Positions 7,977-24,005 of a stretch of DNA of 64,000 nt are shown here, one piece after another. The stretch spans positions 2,294,001-2,358,000 of the forward strand of contig NZ_CP040005.1 in assembly GCF_005696555.1 (NCBI RefSeq), read 5' to 3'. The stretch is from Actinomyces sp. oral taxon 171 str. F0337. Lineage in GTDB: Bacteria > Actinomycetota > Actinomycetes > Actinomycetales > Actinomycetaceae. The notes beneath the pieces are model-generated. The model saw nothing but the letters and a program-made list of their open reading frames with translations, did no database searches and was not told where the DNA came from. Every line of letters begins with the position of its first letter. Position 1 is the stretch's first letter. A program made the position numbers and the translations under genes.

Positions 7977-10223
7977 TCACCGCATGTTGTCTCGCACTGC
8001 GAGCGCCGAACGCGGGGACAGGACCACATGGCCCGTGCACGCATCACCGGTCAGCAGGTCCGTGCCCATGACTCCAACCACCTCGGCGGCCCGGTCACCG
8101 TGGTTGAGCAGGAAGAGAACCTTGCCGCGCCGCTGGGCTTCAACGCCGTCGGGCAGGTCGGCCACGACCGGCCGCACCCGGGCGTGCGCGCACACGAGTC
8201 TCAGCAGGGCGGCCCGGCTGAGGGAGTCGAGGTCGGCGGCCACGTACCAGCCCGCTCCCGCCCCCGCCACGGTCCGCCGGGTGACGGCGGGGCGCCCGGC
8301 CAGATCCGCTCCCCCGCCGCGGCCGTCGAAGACCGCGACGACCTCAACCGTCCCCCGGTCCTGACCGGCCTGAGCATCCTGGGGTGCCTCGTTGGACCCC
8401 GCGTCGACACGAAGCTCCTCGGCCCAACCACCGGCACGCAGATCGGGGGCCGGCGTGCCCATCCGTTCCAGGACCCGGCGCAGGGGCTCACTGACGGCCT
8501 CCAGTCCCACCCAGGTCTCTGAGCCGGGAGTCCCGACGGCGCGGCTGAGGCGGCTGACGAGCGCGCCACGGGGATCGGACTGCCCGACCGGTCCGGTCAG
8601 GGCGGCGTGATCAGTGACCCGCACCCCCAGCAGCGGCCGCAGGGCTCCCAGGTATCCGCCCAGGACCGCGCCCGCGCCGGTGTCAACGACCCCGGTGGGG
8701 CCGGCCACGACGACCTGGGCGCCCGCGGTGACCGCCCGCTCCAGGTGCCCGGCGAGCTCGGGACGGTCGATGAACACTGCGGGAACGATGATGAGGCGAT
8801 AGCCGTCCAGTCTCCGGCCCACCGGGACGATATCGGTGGCGATCCCGGCCTCCCACAGGCTGCGATGCCAGGCGCGGGCCGCCTCGAAGCGCTCACCGAC
8901 CTCGACCGGGCCGATGGCGGTGCTCAGCGCCCACTGGCTCTCCCAGTCCAGGACGACGGCCGCCTCGGCCCGCACCGGCTCCCCCAGGACCGGTCCGAGC
9001 CGCCTGAGCGCCTGCCCGGTGGCCACGGTCTCCTCCCAGGTGCGGCTGTCGCGCCCGGCATGGGGAACCATGCCGGAGTGGAAGGTCTCGGCGCCCTGAC
9101 GGGACTGACGCCACTGGAACTGCAGGACGCCGTCGGCGCCGTGGGCCACGCGCGCCAGGGACCACAGGAGGTGCTGGCCGGGACGCTTGGGGGAGTTGCG
9201 CCTGCGCCACTGGACGGCGCTGGGCGCCTGCTCCATGAGGATCCAGGGACGTCCGCCGGCCAGGCCCCGCATGAGGTCACCGGCCCAGGCGACCTCGTGG
9301 GCGGCTGCCGGGTCGGCGGGATCGGGGTAGGAGTCGTCGGAGATGACGTCGAGGGACTCGGCCCAGCGCCAGTAGTCGGTGGCCGGGAAGTCGCCCATGA
9401 AGTTGGTGGTCACCGGCCGCTTCGAGCGCTCCCGCAGGATGCGGGCCTCGGCCTCCATGAGGCTGCGCAGCTGGTGGTCGCTGAAGCGCCTCCAGTCCAG
9501 CATCTGGGCGGGGTTGGGGAAGGTGGGCATGGCGGCGGGCGGGGCGACCTGCTCCAGGTCCGTGTAGCGCTGGGACCAGAAGTCGGTGCCCCAGGCGGCG
9601 TTGAGGCGCTCGACGTCACCGTAGCGCTCGGCCAGCCAGGCCCGGAAGGCCCGGGCGCAGGCGGGGCAGAAGCACTCGGCGGTGTGACAGCCGTACTCGT
9701 TGCCGATGTGCCACATGACGACGCCCGCGTGGTCACCCAGACGCTCGGCCAGCGCCGCGGCCAGGGCCGCGGAGCGCTCCCGGTAGACGGTCGAGCTGGG
9801 GCAGTACTGCTGGCGCGAGCCCACGCCCAGGCGCACACCGTCGGCGCTCATCGGCAGGGACTCGGGGTGGTCGGTGGCCATCCAGGCGGGCGGTGAGGCG
9901 GTGGCGGTGGCCAGGTCGACGGCGATGCCTGCCTCGTGGAGACGGTCGACGATCTCCACCAGCCAGTCGAGCTCGTAGCGGCCCTCGCGCGGCTCGAGGC
10001 TCGCCCAGGAGAAGATCCCTAAGGAGACCAGGTTGACGCCGGCCTCGGTCATGAGCTCGAGGTCCTCGGCGAGGGTGGCCTCGTCCCACTGCTCGGGGTT
10101 GTAGTCGCCGCCGTAGGCGGGGCTGGCCAGTCCCAGCAGCTCGTGCGGGGCGAGGCGGGGCGTGGCGGTGCCCGGTGCCTGCTCTGTTCGGGGCGTGGAG
10201 GCTGAGGGCGAGGGAATCGTCAT
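7977..10223 (-). CDS. bga: Beta-galactosidase, glycoside hydrolase family 42
   Basis: GH42 beta-galactosidase, hydrolysing terminal beta-D-galactosides by a retaining mechanism. The 748-residue product has the N-terminal TIM barrel with acid/base Glu176 in HIGNEYG and nucleophile Glu331 in ILMEQAPSAVQW. Cys141, Cys184, Cys186 and Cys189 match the structural zinc site known from the Thermus A4 enzyme. The middle trimerisation domain and C-terminal beta domain follow. There is no signal peptide, so it is cytoplasmic and acts on imported oligosaccharides. Start ATG 10223 has a GGGGGAG motif 9 nt upstream; an in-frame start 16 codons earlier lacks one. It lies 72 bp after the sialidase gene on the same strand, suggesting co-transcription for use of sialylated galactosides. 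Confidence 0.92.
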   Translation of the reverse strand: MTIPSPSASTPRTEQAPGTATPRLAPHELLGLASPAYGGDYNPEQWDEATLAEDLELMTEAGVNLVSLGIFSWASLEPREGRYELDWLVEIVDRLHEAGIAVDLATATASPPAWMATDHPESLPMSADGVRLGVGSRQQYCPSSTVYRERSAALAAALAERLGDHAGVVMWHIGNEYGCHTAECFCPACARAFRAWLAERYGDVERLNAAWGTDFWSQRYTDLEQVAPPAAMPTFPNPAQMLDWRRFSDHQLRSLMEAEARILRERSKRPVTTNFMGDFPATDYWRWAESLDVISDDSYPDPADPAAAHEVAWAGDLMRGLAGGRPWILMEQAPSAVQWRRRNSPKRPGQHLLWSLARVAHGADGVLQFQWRQSRQGAETFHSGMVPHAGRDSRTWEETVATGQALRRLGPVLGEPVRAEAAVVLDWESQWALSTAIGPVEVGERFEAARAWHRSLWEAGIATDIVPVGRRLDGYRLIIVPAVFIDRPELAGHLERAVTAGAQVVVAGPTGVVDTGAGAVLGGYLGALRPLLGVRVTDHAALTGPVGQSDPRGALVSRLSRAVGTPGSETWVGLEAVSEPLRRVLERMGTPAPDLRAGGWAEELRVDAGSNEAPQDAQAGQDRGTVEVVAVFDGRGGGADLAGRPAVTRRTVAGAGAGWYVAADLDSLSRAALLRLVCAHARVRPVVADLPDGVEAQRRGKVLFLLNHGDRAAEVVGVMGTDLLTGDACTGHVVLSPRSALAVRDNMR

Positions 10224-10295
10224 GGGGCGATTCTCCCCCAACCTCTCCCCTACCCCGTGCACCGCGGTCACCCGGGTCGGCGGGGCCGTGCGGGC

Positions 10296-12719
10296 TCAGC
10301 TGATGGTCGAGCGCGAGCTCGTCAGCCAGGCCAGCGGCACGGTGGTGAGGAAGAGCCCCTGCCACTCGCGCTCCCACAGCAGGGCGATGTCACCGCTGGG
10401 CAGCTGGGCCATGCACTGGTAGACGTAGTGGCGCGGGTTGACGACCCGGTTGTGGGGCCAGGTGGCGCCGTCGTCCTGGCTGAGCCGTAGGACGCCGCAC
10501 CCGCGGAAGGGCAGCATCCGGGAGGCGTTGGCGAAGACGATCCCCCGGCCGGCCGCGCCGTCGCCGTCCCCCACGCTCGCTGCGCGCTCCAGACCGGTGA
10601 CGGCGATGGCGTTGGGCTGGGAGAAGATCTCGGGGAGCTGCTCATCGTAGTCGACCTCGCCCCAGGTGAAGCCCCCGTCGTGGGACACGGCGTGGGCGAC
10701 CCTCCCCGAGGGGTGCTGGTTGCGGGCCCACACGTGCACGGCGCCGTCGGATCCTTCGACGAGGACGGACTCGTAGAGGCTGGCCCGCTCGTCGGCGAGG
10801 TCCCGGGAGTGGACGACGGCGCCCAGGACCTCACGTCCGTCGTTGGGTGAGGCCCCCAGGGTCCAGGTGGTCCCGCCGTCGTCGGAGCAGATGGCGGCGC
10901 AGGACAGGTAGGCGGTGCCACCGGCCTCGTGGCTGTAGTAGACGGGCACGAGGATGCGTCCGGCGTGCTCCGGTGCGGTCAGCTGGATGGCGTTGCCGGG
11001 GCCGGTTCCCAGGAAGCACATCCAGTCGGTCTTGACCTGGGCGGTGATGTCGATCGGCTCTGACCAGGTGGCGCCGTCGTCGTCAGAGGTGATCATGAGC
11101 AAGTGGGAACCACGGTGCTGGAAGAGGCAGTCCTCGGGGGCCTGCTCGTGGGCGAGGTAGATGCTGCCGGCCGCCCGACCGCCGAGGAGCACGTCACCTG
11201 CGCGGGCCCCGGCTGCATCGTCGTCACTCAGGACGATGCGGTAGTCGGTGGCCTCACCTGAGGCGGTGAGGACGCTGCCGTCGGGCTCGACGGCGAACAG
11301 CTCGCCGTCGCGGTTGTGCAGCACGCGGCGCCCCAGCTCGTCGAAGCCGGTGCCGACTGCGGCGTTGGGCTGGCCGATGCCGCCGGGGAACTGGTCGACC
11401 AGGCAGATGACGCGTCCGCTGGAGCGGTCCTGGACCAGGACGGAGTCGATGAGGCTGGCTCCCAGCGCCCCGGTGCCCGGGAGGCTGAGCAGGGTGCGCA
11501 TCTCCTCCCATGTGGTCCCGCCGTCGAGGCTGCGGCGCATGACGAGGTTGATGTCGTTGGGGGCGTCGTTGGGGATCGAGACGCGCTGGTCAGCGCCGGC
11601 CAGGATGACGCCGCTGTCCAGGGCGAGCAGGGAGGGGATCCGGTAGGACTCGGCGCCGTGGTAGCCGGTGTCGAACAGGGCGCGCGTGGGCAGCGGGGCG
11701 GCCCCGGCCAGGCGCTTGATCTGGGCGTCGGTGAGGGCGGCGTCGTAGACCATGGCGGTCTGCGCCTCGCCGAAGAGGCGCCTGCCGTCCAGGTCGGCCC
11801 CCACCACGACGCGCGTCACCGGCGCGATGTCGGCCAGGAAGGCGCTGCCGGGGGTGAGGGCGACCTGGTAGCCGTCGACGTGGATCTCCACCGCGCCGCG
11901 CCCCGAGGTGACCACGACATCGTGCCAGGTCCCGTCGTCCCAGTGGCCCGGGGCGCACGCCTCGAGGAGGGGCTCGCCCTCGGGCGAGTCCTCACCGGGG
12001 AGCACGCGGTAGGTCAGGCCTCCCGCGTCGATGTCGAGGTGGAGGGTGCCGCCCTGGCCGCTCGCGGCGATGATGGTGCCGGCCTGGCCGCGGCCGCGGG
12101 TGCGGAACAGTGCCCGGATAGAGCCGGCGGACAGGGCTCCGGTGCGGCGGGCGTCGCGGGCGGAGAGCTCACTGGCCGCGAACTGGACCAGTGGGGTGGC
12201 GGCCAGGGACTGGGCCATGACGGCGCGGTCGCTGAGCGGCTCGTCCCAGGCGGCCAGGCGGGTGACCGTGGCGATCCCGTCGGGGTCGATCACGACATCG
12301 GTCAGCCCGATCTGGGCGAGGAAGGCCGGCAGCGTCGTGGAGAAGCACTCGTAGCCGTCGGCGTAGAGGTGGGTGCCGGTCTCGTTGACGGTCAAGGCGA
12401 TCGTGTGGGGGCGGCCGTCATCCAGGCCCAGGGCGTCCTCGGCATCGAGTACCCGCCGCTGGGCACCTCCCTCGCCCCCCGATCCAGGGCCGTCCTCCGG
12501 GGCACCGTCCGCGCCGAGGACCTGCTCACCGTCGAGGCGGCCTGCGCGCAGGGACAACGTGATCCGTCCCCTGGTGCCGGTGAGCACGATGAGGGTGGCG
12601 TCGGCCCTGGCCGCGACATCGAGAAGAATCGTGCCCTGCCTGCAGGCGGCCAGGGCAGCGACATCATGCTCGCCAAGACTCAGGAAGGAGGTCTCGGATG
12701 CGGTGAGATCGAAGAGCAT
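10296..12719 (-). CDS. nanH: Sialidase (GH33) with two N-terminal LamG/ConA-like domains
   Basis: Releases terminal sialic acid from glycoconjugates. The predicted 807 residues begin with two concanavalin/LamG-like domains (about 1-175 and 180-350; each contains an H-x-V/I-hydrophobic strand followed by DGYxxx). A GH33 catalytic propeller follows: YRIP near 359 carries the first triad arginine. Asp boxes are SLDGGTTWE, SDDDGATWSE, SDDGGTTWTL, SHDGGFTWGE and SQDDGATWPH. The Glu region is YESVLVEGSDG, with WARNQ for a second arginine and YVYQCMAQLPSG for the Tyr nucleophile. There is no signal peptide and no LPXTG anchor, unlike the large secreted Actinomyces sialidase, so it is apparently intracellular. 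Start ATG 12719 has AAGGA 8 nt upstream. Substrate type is inference. Confidence 0.9.
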   Translation of the reverse strand: MLFDLTASETSFLSLGEHDVAALAACRQGTILLDVAARADATLIVLTGTRGRITLSLRAGRLDGEQVLGADGAPEDGPGSGGEGGAQRRVLDAEDALGLDDGRPHTIALTVNETGTHLYADGYECFSTTLPAFLAQIGLTDVVIDPDGIATVTRLAAWDEPLSDRAVMAQSLAATPLVQFAASELSARDARRTGALSAGSIRALFRTRGRGQAGTIIAASGQGGTLHLDIDAGGLTYRVLPGEDSPEGEPLLEACAPGHWDDGTWHDVVVTSGRGAVEIHVDGYQVALTPGSAFLADIAPVTRVVVGADLDGRRLFGEAQTAMVYDAALTDAQIKRLAGAAPLPTRALFDTGYHGAESYRIPSLLALDSGVILAGADQRVSIPNDAPNDINLVMRRSLDGGTTWEEMRTLLSLPGTGALGASLIDSVLVQDRSSGRVICLVDQFPGGIGQPNAAVGTGFDELGRRVLHNRDGELFAVEPDGSVLTASGEATDYRIVLSDDDAAGARAGDVLLGGRAAGSIYLAHEQAPEDCLFQHRGSHLLMITSDDDGATWSEPIDITAQVKTDWMCFLGTGPGNAIQLTAPEHAGRILVPVYYSHEAGGTAYLSCAAICSDDGGTTWTLGASPNDGREVLGAVVHSRDLADERASLYESVLVEGSDGAVHVWARNQHPSGRVAHAVSHDGGFTWGEVDYDEQLPEIFSQPNAIAVTGLERAASVGDGDGAAGRGIVFANASRMLPFRGCGVLRLSQDDGATWPHNRVVNPRHYVYQCMAQLPSGDIALLWEREWQGLFLTTVPLAWLTSSRSTIS

Positions 12720-12807
12720 GGGGATGTCCTTAATGCCGGCATCAGCTCTCCACCGGCGTTGTGCGACCGGCAGTGCCGTGCGCGACGGTGCGTCACCGCA
12801 CATCCAG

Positions 12808-12828
12808 TCATATGATGTCTGATGTATC
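12808..12828. promoter_or_regulatory. Operator-like repeat between sialidase and DUF4862 genes
   Basis: In the 148-bp divergent intergenic region there is an 8-bp palindrome TCATATGA (12808-12815). It runs directly into a tandem 7-bp repeat TGATGTC/TGATGTA (12813-12826). Position and form fit a GntR-type operator for a sialic-acid regulator, but no regulator gene is in the window. Confidence 0.4.
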
Positions 12829-12867
12829 GCGCACTGTAGCACGATCCCAGAACCTCAAGGAGACCAC

Positions 12868-13824
12868 ATGTCCGCCACCTCAGAGAATCGGACTGAGAAA
12901 CCCGCCGAGCCCAACGCCGTACCCTTCGTCGTCGGTGCCTACCCCATGCTTCCCCCGAATGACGAGGACCGCCGCGGGGCTGCTGCCCTCTACGCCGCCC
13001 TGGGCGACCTCGGCTGGGTCGACGGCATCGAGCTGCCCTTCCGGGAGGCGCTCGACGCGCCCACGCCATGGCTGGTCGAGCAGCTGGCGGGGCGCTTCAC
13101 CCAGTGCGTCGTCACGGCGATTCCGGGAACCATGGGACGTGCCGGGGCCGATCCCGCCTTCGGCCTGGCCTCCCCCGACGACGATGGACGCGGCCAGGCG
13201 CTGGCCTACACCCGCTCGCTGCTCGAGGCGGTCGACCGCCTCCACGAGGCTGCGGGCCAGCAGCTCATCACCCGGGTGGAGCTGCACTCGGCGCCTCACC
13301 ATCAGGCCGGCGCCGAGGCCTTCCACGCCTCCTTGAGCGAGCTGGCCGAGGACTTCGCCTCCCGGAACCTGGGGATGATCGTGGAGCACTGCGACGCCGA
13401 GGGCGGTGTGGGTCCCTCGGAGAAGGCCTTCCTGTCGCTGTCCCAGGAGATCGCCGCCTGCCGGGACACCTCGGCGCTCATCACCGTCAACTGGGGCCGC
13501 TCGGTCATCGAGACCCACGACCCGGCCACCCCGGAGAGCCACGTGCGCGAGCTCGTGGAGGCCGGCCGGCTGGGAGGTGTCATGATCTCCGGCGCCGGTC
13601 CCGAGGAGACGCAGTGGGCCTGGGCGTGGGCCGACGCTCACCTGCCGCTGGCCGAGCACGAGCCGACCAGCTGGCTCACGCCGGGGCGGGTGGCCGCCAC
13701 GATGCAGGCCGCAGGGGGCTCCCAGGTCTACGAGGGCCTCAAGATCAACACTCCGGCGAACGCCTCCCTGGAGGAGAAGCTCGCCTGGATCGGCCGCCTG
13801 CGCGAGACCATGCTCACGGTCTGA
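12868..13824 (+). CDS. DUF4862-type TIM-barrel protein
   Basis: A 318-residue cytoplasmic protein that I recognise as the DUF4862 family of Actinobacteria, often beside sialidase or sialic-acid catabolism genes; its reaction is not established. It looks like an (alpha/beta)8 barrel of the xylose-isomerase/endonuclease-IV kind. Conserved-looking segments are FVVGAYPMLPP (start of barrel), DGIELPFRE, VVTAIPGTMGR, RVELHSAPH, IVEHCDAEGG, ITVNWGRSVIE and GVMISGAGPEETQWAWAWADAH. Several His/Glu/Asp residues at strand ends could bind metal or sugar. AAGGAG lies 5 nt before ATG 12868. It is transcribed divergently from the sialidase gene and ends at a strong hairpin. A role in sialic-acid or sugar metabolism is inferred from context only. 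Confidence 0.7.
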   Translation: MSATSENRTEKPAEPNAVPFVVGAYPMLPPNDEDRRGAAALYAALGDLGWVDGIELPFREALDAPTPWLVEQLAGRFTQCVVTAIPGTMGRAGADPAFGLASPDDDGRGQALAYTRSLLEAVDRLHEAAGQQLITRVELHSAPHHQAGAEAFHASLSELAEDFASRNLGMIVEHCDAEGGVGPSEKAFLSLSQEIAACRDTSALITVNWGRSVIETHDPATPESHVRELVEAGRLGGVMISGAGPEETQWAWAWADAHLPLAEHEPTSWLTPGRVAATMQAAGGSQVYEGLKINTPANASLEEKLAWIGRLRETMLTV

Positions 13825-13860
13825 GTCCCGCTCCGCTCCTCTCCACCCGACCTCATACGA

Positions 13861-13898
13861 CGTTCGGCCCGCTCCCCTGCCGGGGAGCGGGCCGAACG
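13861..13898. terminator. Strong bidirectional terminator between DUF4862 gene and rpoC
   Basis: Perfect 17-bp stem (13861-13877 with 13882-13898) and a 4-nt TGCC loop, in the gap between two convergent genes. Arm sequence begins CGTTCGGCCCGCTCCCC. Confidence 0.85.
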
Positions 13899-13939
13899 CT
13901 ATACGAGCCTGAGGCCCCGTGGGCCTGGTGAGGGCTCGA

Positions 13940-17893
<3,954 letters not shown>

Positions 17894-17990
17894 AGTTCCT
17901 ACTTCCGATGGTGAATCTCATCAGGTGGTGGTCTGGGGGCGTTCCGTCGTCGTTGTTCCATGACTCCGACGGCGCCTGCGAGCCTGGTGG

Positions 17991-18022
17991 GAGGGCGGGC
18001 GGCGGGTGGGCCACCCGCCCTC
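17991..18022 (-). other. GC-rich hairpin in the rpoB-rpoC spacer
   Basis: GAGGGCGGG (17991-17999) can pair with CCCGCCCTC (18014-18022); an alternative 7-bp stem GGCGGGT/ACCCGCC overlaps it. It may be a processing site or partial attenuator in the 179-bp spacer. No U-run follows. Confidence 0.35.
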
Positions 18023-18072
18023 AACCGGGGCTCGATGAAGTTGTCACGAAGTCGTCACCAGGCGGTGGCCAC

Positions 18073-21594
<3,522 letters not shown>

Positions 21595-22020
21595 AGGGGG
21601 ATCCTTCCCTCAGATCGGGGATCACACAACGCACACCGCGGGCACTGGCTTGAGTAGAATCTCCGTTGCCGGGCTCACGCCCGCCAAGGTTCCGACGGGC
21701 CTGGGCCCGCACGGAGGGCAGATACTCCTCGCACCAAATACACACAATGCACGCAAAGCGCTAGCGTACACGGCCGACGTCAAGGACTCCACGCCGATCC
21801 TCACTGGTTCCTTGCGATTCCCACCACAGTCGCGCATACTGCCCCACCCGTGTCCGTCGCGTGACCTGAGTCCCTCGGCGTGGCCCACTCGCTGAGTGAC
21901 TGCCGACCGGCTCGCACAGACCGCTGCAGCCCCTGCGTATCTCCCGGCCGGTCTCCGGCCTGAGCTCGACGACGTCGAAACGTGCCGACGCCGGGCAGCG
22001 CCAGGGCGCCTCGGAACGCG
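21595..22020 (-). promoter_or_regulatory. rpoB upstream region, no gene seen
   Basis: This is most of the 524-bp gap between rpoB and rplL. I find no convincing coding sequence on either strand. Its composition is less GC-rich in the part around 21725-21780. A TTGACG on the minus strand at about 21779-21784 could be a -35 element, but the best -10 (TAGCGC) sits at only 14 bp spacing, so the promoter call is weak. A separate rpoBC promoter here is expected because a hairpin follows rplL. Confidence 0.35.
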
Positions 22021-22058
22021 ACTGGGTCCCGCCCACCATCAGATGGACGGGACCCAGT
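22021..22058 (-). terminator. Terminator after rplJ-rplL
   Basis: Perfect 11-bp stem ACTGGGTCCCG (22021-22031) with CGGGACCCAGT (22048-22058), with a small inner hairpin CCATC/GATGG in the loop. It is 60 bp past the rplL stop. No U-run. Confidence 0.65.
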
Positions 22059-22118
22059 GACGCTGGGCCTCCCCAGCCGTCGGCGACCCTCAGGCCGCCT
22101 CAGGCAACGGGGAGAGGC

Positions 22119-22508
22119 TCACTTGAGGGTGACGGTGGCGCCGGCGCCCTCGAGCTGCTCCTTGGCCTTCTCGGCGGCCTCCTTGTTGGCGCCCTCGAGG
22201 ACGGGCTTGGGAGCGCCGTCGACGAGCTCCTTGGCCTCCTTCAGGCCGAGGGAGGTCAGGGCACGCACCTCCTTGATGACCTGGATCTTCTTGTCACCGG
22301 CGGCCTCGAGAATGACGTCGAACTCGTCCTTCTCCTCGGCGGCGGCCTCGTCACCGGCAGCGCCGGGGGCAGCGGCAACGGCCACGGCGGCCGGGGCGGC
22401 GGCGGTAACGTCGAAGGTCTCCTCGAAGGCCTTGACGAACTCGGACAGCTCGATGAGGGTGAGCTCCTTGAACTGCTCGATGAGCTCTTCGGTGGTCAGC
22501 TTCGCCAT
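22119..22508 (-). CDS. rplL: 50S ribosomal protein L7/L12
   Basis: Stalk protein that recruits translation GTPases, 129 residues. The N-terminal dimerisation domain ([20 protein letters not shown]) is followed by the flexible Ala-rich hinge and the C-terminal domain with [39 protein letters not shown] and the ending GATVTLK. GGAAGGAA lies 8 nt before ATG 22508. It follows rplJ after 63 bp in the usual L10-L12 operon. Confidence 0.98.
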   Translation of the reverse strand: MAKLTTEELIEQFKELTLIELSEFVKAFEETFDVTAAAPAAVAVAAAPGAAGDEAAAEEKDEFDVILEAAGDKKIQVIKEVRALTSLGLKEAKELVDGAPKPVLEGANKEAAEKAKEQLEGAGATVTLK

Positions 22509-22571
22509 GATGGGCGTTCCTTCCTTATCAGGTTCCTGCGCGCGCAGGGTTGGTGGATGACGCGTGCGGCC

Positions 22572-23093
22572 TCAGGCCGCGGTCTCCTGCTTCTCGCGCA
22601 GGGCGTCGACGGTGCGCACGGCCTTGGAGGCCGGTGCGGCGAAGAGGTACGCAGCCTTGGACAGGGACGCCTTGACGGCGCCCGCGGTCTTGGCGAGCAG
22701 CACCTCGCGGGACTCGAGAGAGGCAAGCTTGTCAACGCCGTCGGCGGACAGCACGGTGCCGTCCATGACACCGCCCTTGATGACGAGCTGCTGGTTGTCC
22801 TTGGCGAAGTCACGCAGAGCCTTGGCGGCCTCGACCGGCTCACCGGTGACGAACGTCAGGGCGGAGGGGCCCGTGAGGTCGTCGGCGAAGCCCTCGAGCC
22901 CGACCTGGCGGGCAGCGATCGCAGCAAGCGTGTTCTTCACCACGGTGTACTCGGCGTTACCGGCGAGGGAACGACGCAGCTCCTTGAGCTGGGCGACGCT
23001 CAGTCCCCGGTACTCAGTCAGCAGGACCGCGTCAGCCTGGCGGAACTTGTCCGCCAGCGCAGCAACGGCTGCTTCCTTGTCAGGCCGTGCCAT
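22572..23093 (-). CDS. rplJ: 50S ribosomal protein L10
   Basis: L10 anchors L7/L12 dimers to the ribosome and, with L12, represses its own operon through the leader RNA. The 173-residue product contains [33 protein letters not shown] and [13 protein letters not shown], ending in the L12-binding helix. Start ATG 23093 ([10 protein letters not shown]) has an excellent GGAAGGAGG 6 nt upstream; the frame is open 28 codons further up, but that stretch overlaps the leader and has no ribosome binding site. The rplK-rplA pair is not in this window. Confidence 0.97.
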   Translation of the reverse strand: MARPDKEAAVAALADKFRQADAVLLTEYRGLSVAQLKELRRSLAGNAEYTVVKNTLAAIAARQVGLEGFADDLTGPSALTFVTGEPVEAAKALRDFAKDNQQLVIKGGVMDGTVLSADGVDKLASLESREVLLAKTAGAVKASLSKAAYLFAAPASKAVRTVDALREKQETAA

Positions 23094-23276
23094 GGGCCCT
23101 CCTTCCGTGGTATGCCGCAGGGGTCCATTCACTGGAAAAGCCCCGCGCCGGTGGGCACGGGGCTCGCTCTCGGGCACGCCCGACGAAGTCTCGTTCTCAC
23201 CTGCGCCGGCCCCACCTCACGTGGACTTGGTCCCGCCGAAGCGGGCGACCTGCGGTCTTTGGCAGAGAGCACCATA
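23094..23276 (-). ncRNA. L10 (rplJL) leader with attenuator-like hairpin
   Basis: The 343-bp gap before rplJ holds no gene. On the minus strand a possible -10 TATGGT (23276-23271) with a distant TTGCGT would start a leader of about 170 nt. The leader contains CAAAGACCGCAGGTC, which resembles the conserved core of L10 leader RNAs as I remember them. Close to the gene an 11-bp-class hairpin with AGCCCCGTGCCC and GGCGCGGGGCT arms (23163-23139) is followed by TTTTCC, the look of an intrinsic terminator. Known L10 leaders bind L10-L12 to limit expression; the attenuator here is inferred. Confidence 0.6.
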
Positions 23277-23436
23277 CCCAGCAGCGGGCTCTGCCACGCA
23301 AGGCAAGAGGCCGTGGAACTGGTCACGTCACCGCCGACGCTCGGCGGGAGCGGCCCGACTGAGCCCGTGCTCCAGGGTCGGCGGCCGGTCCGACGCCAGG
23401 CACGGGGCGCCCCTCCCACCTGCCGCACCAGCTGCG

Positions 23437-23919
23437 TCAGACTCCAAGACTCTCGGCAAGCGCCTCTCGCTCCGTGACGTCGTACCAGAGCAGGTCGGCC
23501 TCGGCGGCACGCTCGAAGGCGTCCTCGTCGCCGAGTCTGGCGGCTCGCACATCGGCGTCCGCCTCCGGCTCGTCCACGAGCAGGGCTGCGACGTCATCCC
23601 AGGCGATCTCGCCGGTGACCTCGATCGTGCCGGGCAGGACATCGCCCTCCACGGCAAGCTCGCGCACGTTCTCGGCGTCGACATCCGCCGCGATGACGAT
23701 GCGCCGGTCGGCCAGCCCCGCAGCCTCGGGCTCGGCCAGCAGAACGAGAGAGGCATCGGCGGCGCACAGTGAGGCGGAGACCTCCAGTCCCTCCTCATCC
23801 TCCTCGGGCAGAGCGTGGGCGAGCGCAGGGGTGGCGGCGTGAGCCGCGAGCGGCTCGTGCGAGGAGCCGAGGACGCTTGCGCGCAGGTGTGCGGCGGTGG
23901 CGGGCAGGTAGATGCGCAT
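23437..23919 (-). CDS. DUF6912 family protein
   Basis: A small acidic protein of 160 residues. I recognise the actinobacterial DUF6912 pattern: N-terminal MRIYLPATAAHLRASV, a middle segment RRIVIAADVDAENV, and a C-terminal DLLWYDVTEREAL. Function is unknown. There is no signal peptide or membrane segment. Start ATG 23919 matches the family's MR(V/I)Y(L/V)P beginning; upstream in-frame codons lie in the gap before the CpaE-like gene. It is transcribed in the same direction as the upstream CpaE-like gene (87-bp gap) and lies 343 bp before rplJ. Confidence 0.8.
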   Translation of the reverse strand: MRIYLPATAAHLRASVLGSSHEPLAAHAATPALAHALPEEDEEGLEVSASLCAADASLVLLAEPEAAGLADRRIVIAADVDAENVRELAVEGDVLPGTIEVTGEIAWDDVAALLVDEPEADADVRAARLGDEDAFERAAEADLLWYDVTEREALAESLGV

Positions 23920-24005
23920 GCCCTCAGTCTGCCCTACCACCGCACTCGGCCTCCCGAGAAGCGCACGGAGCCTGTGCACCGGCACCGCCCTCACATCCCC
24001 CGACC

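Noticed and set aside
21595..22118. tRNA or small gene in the rpoB-rplL gap
   Set aside because: No cloverleaf-like arms or CCA end and no frame with a ribosome binding site could be found by eye.
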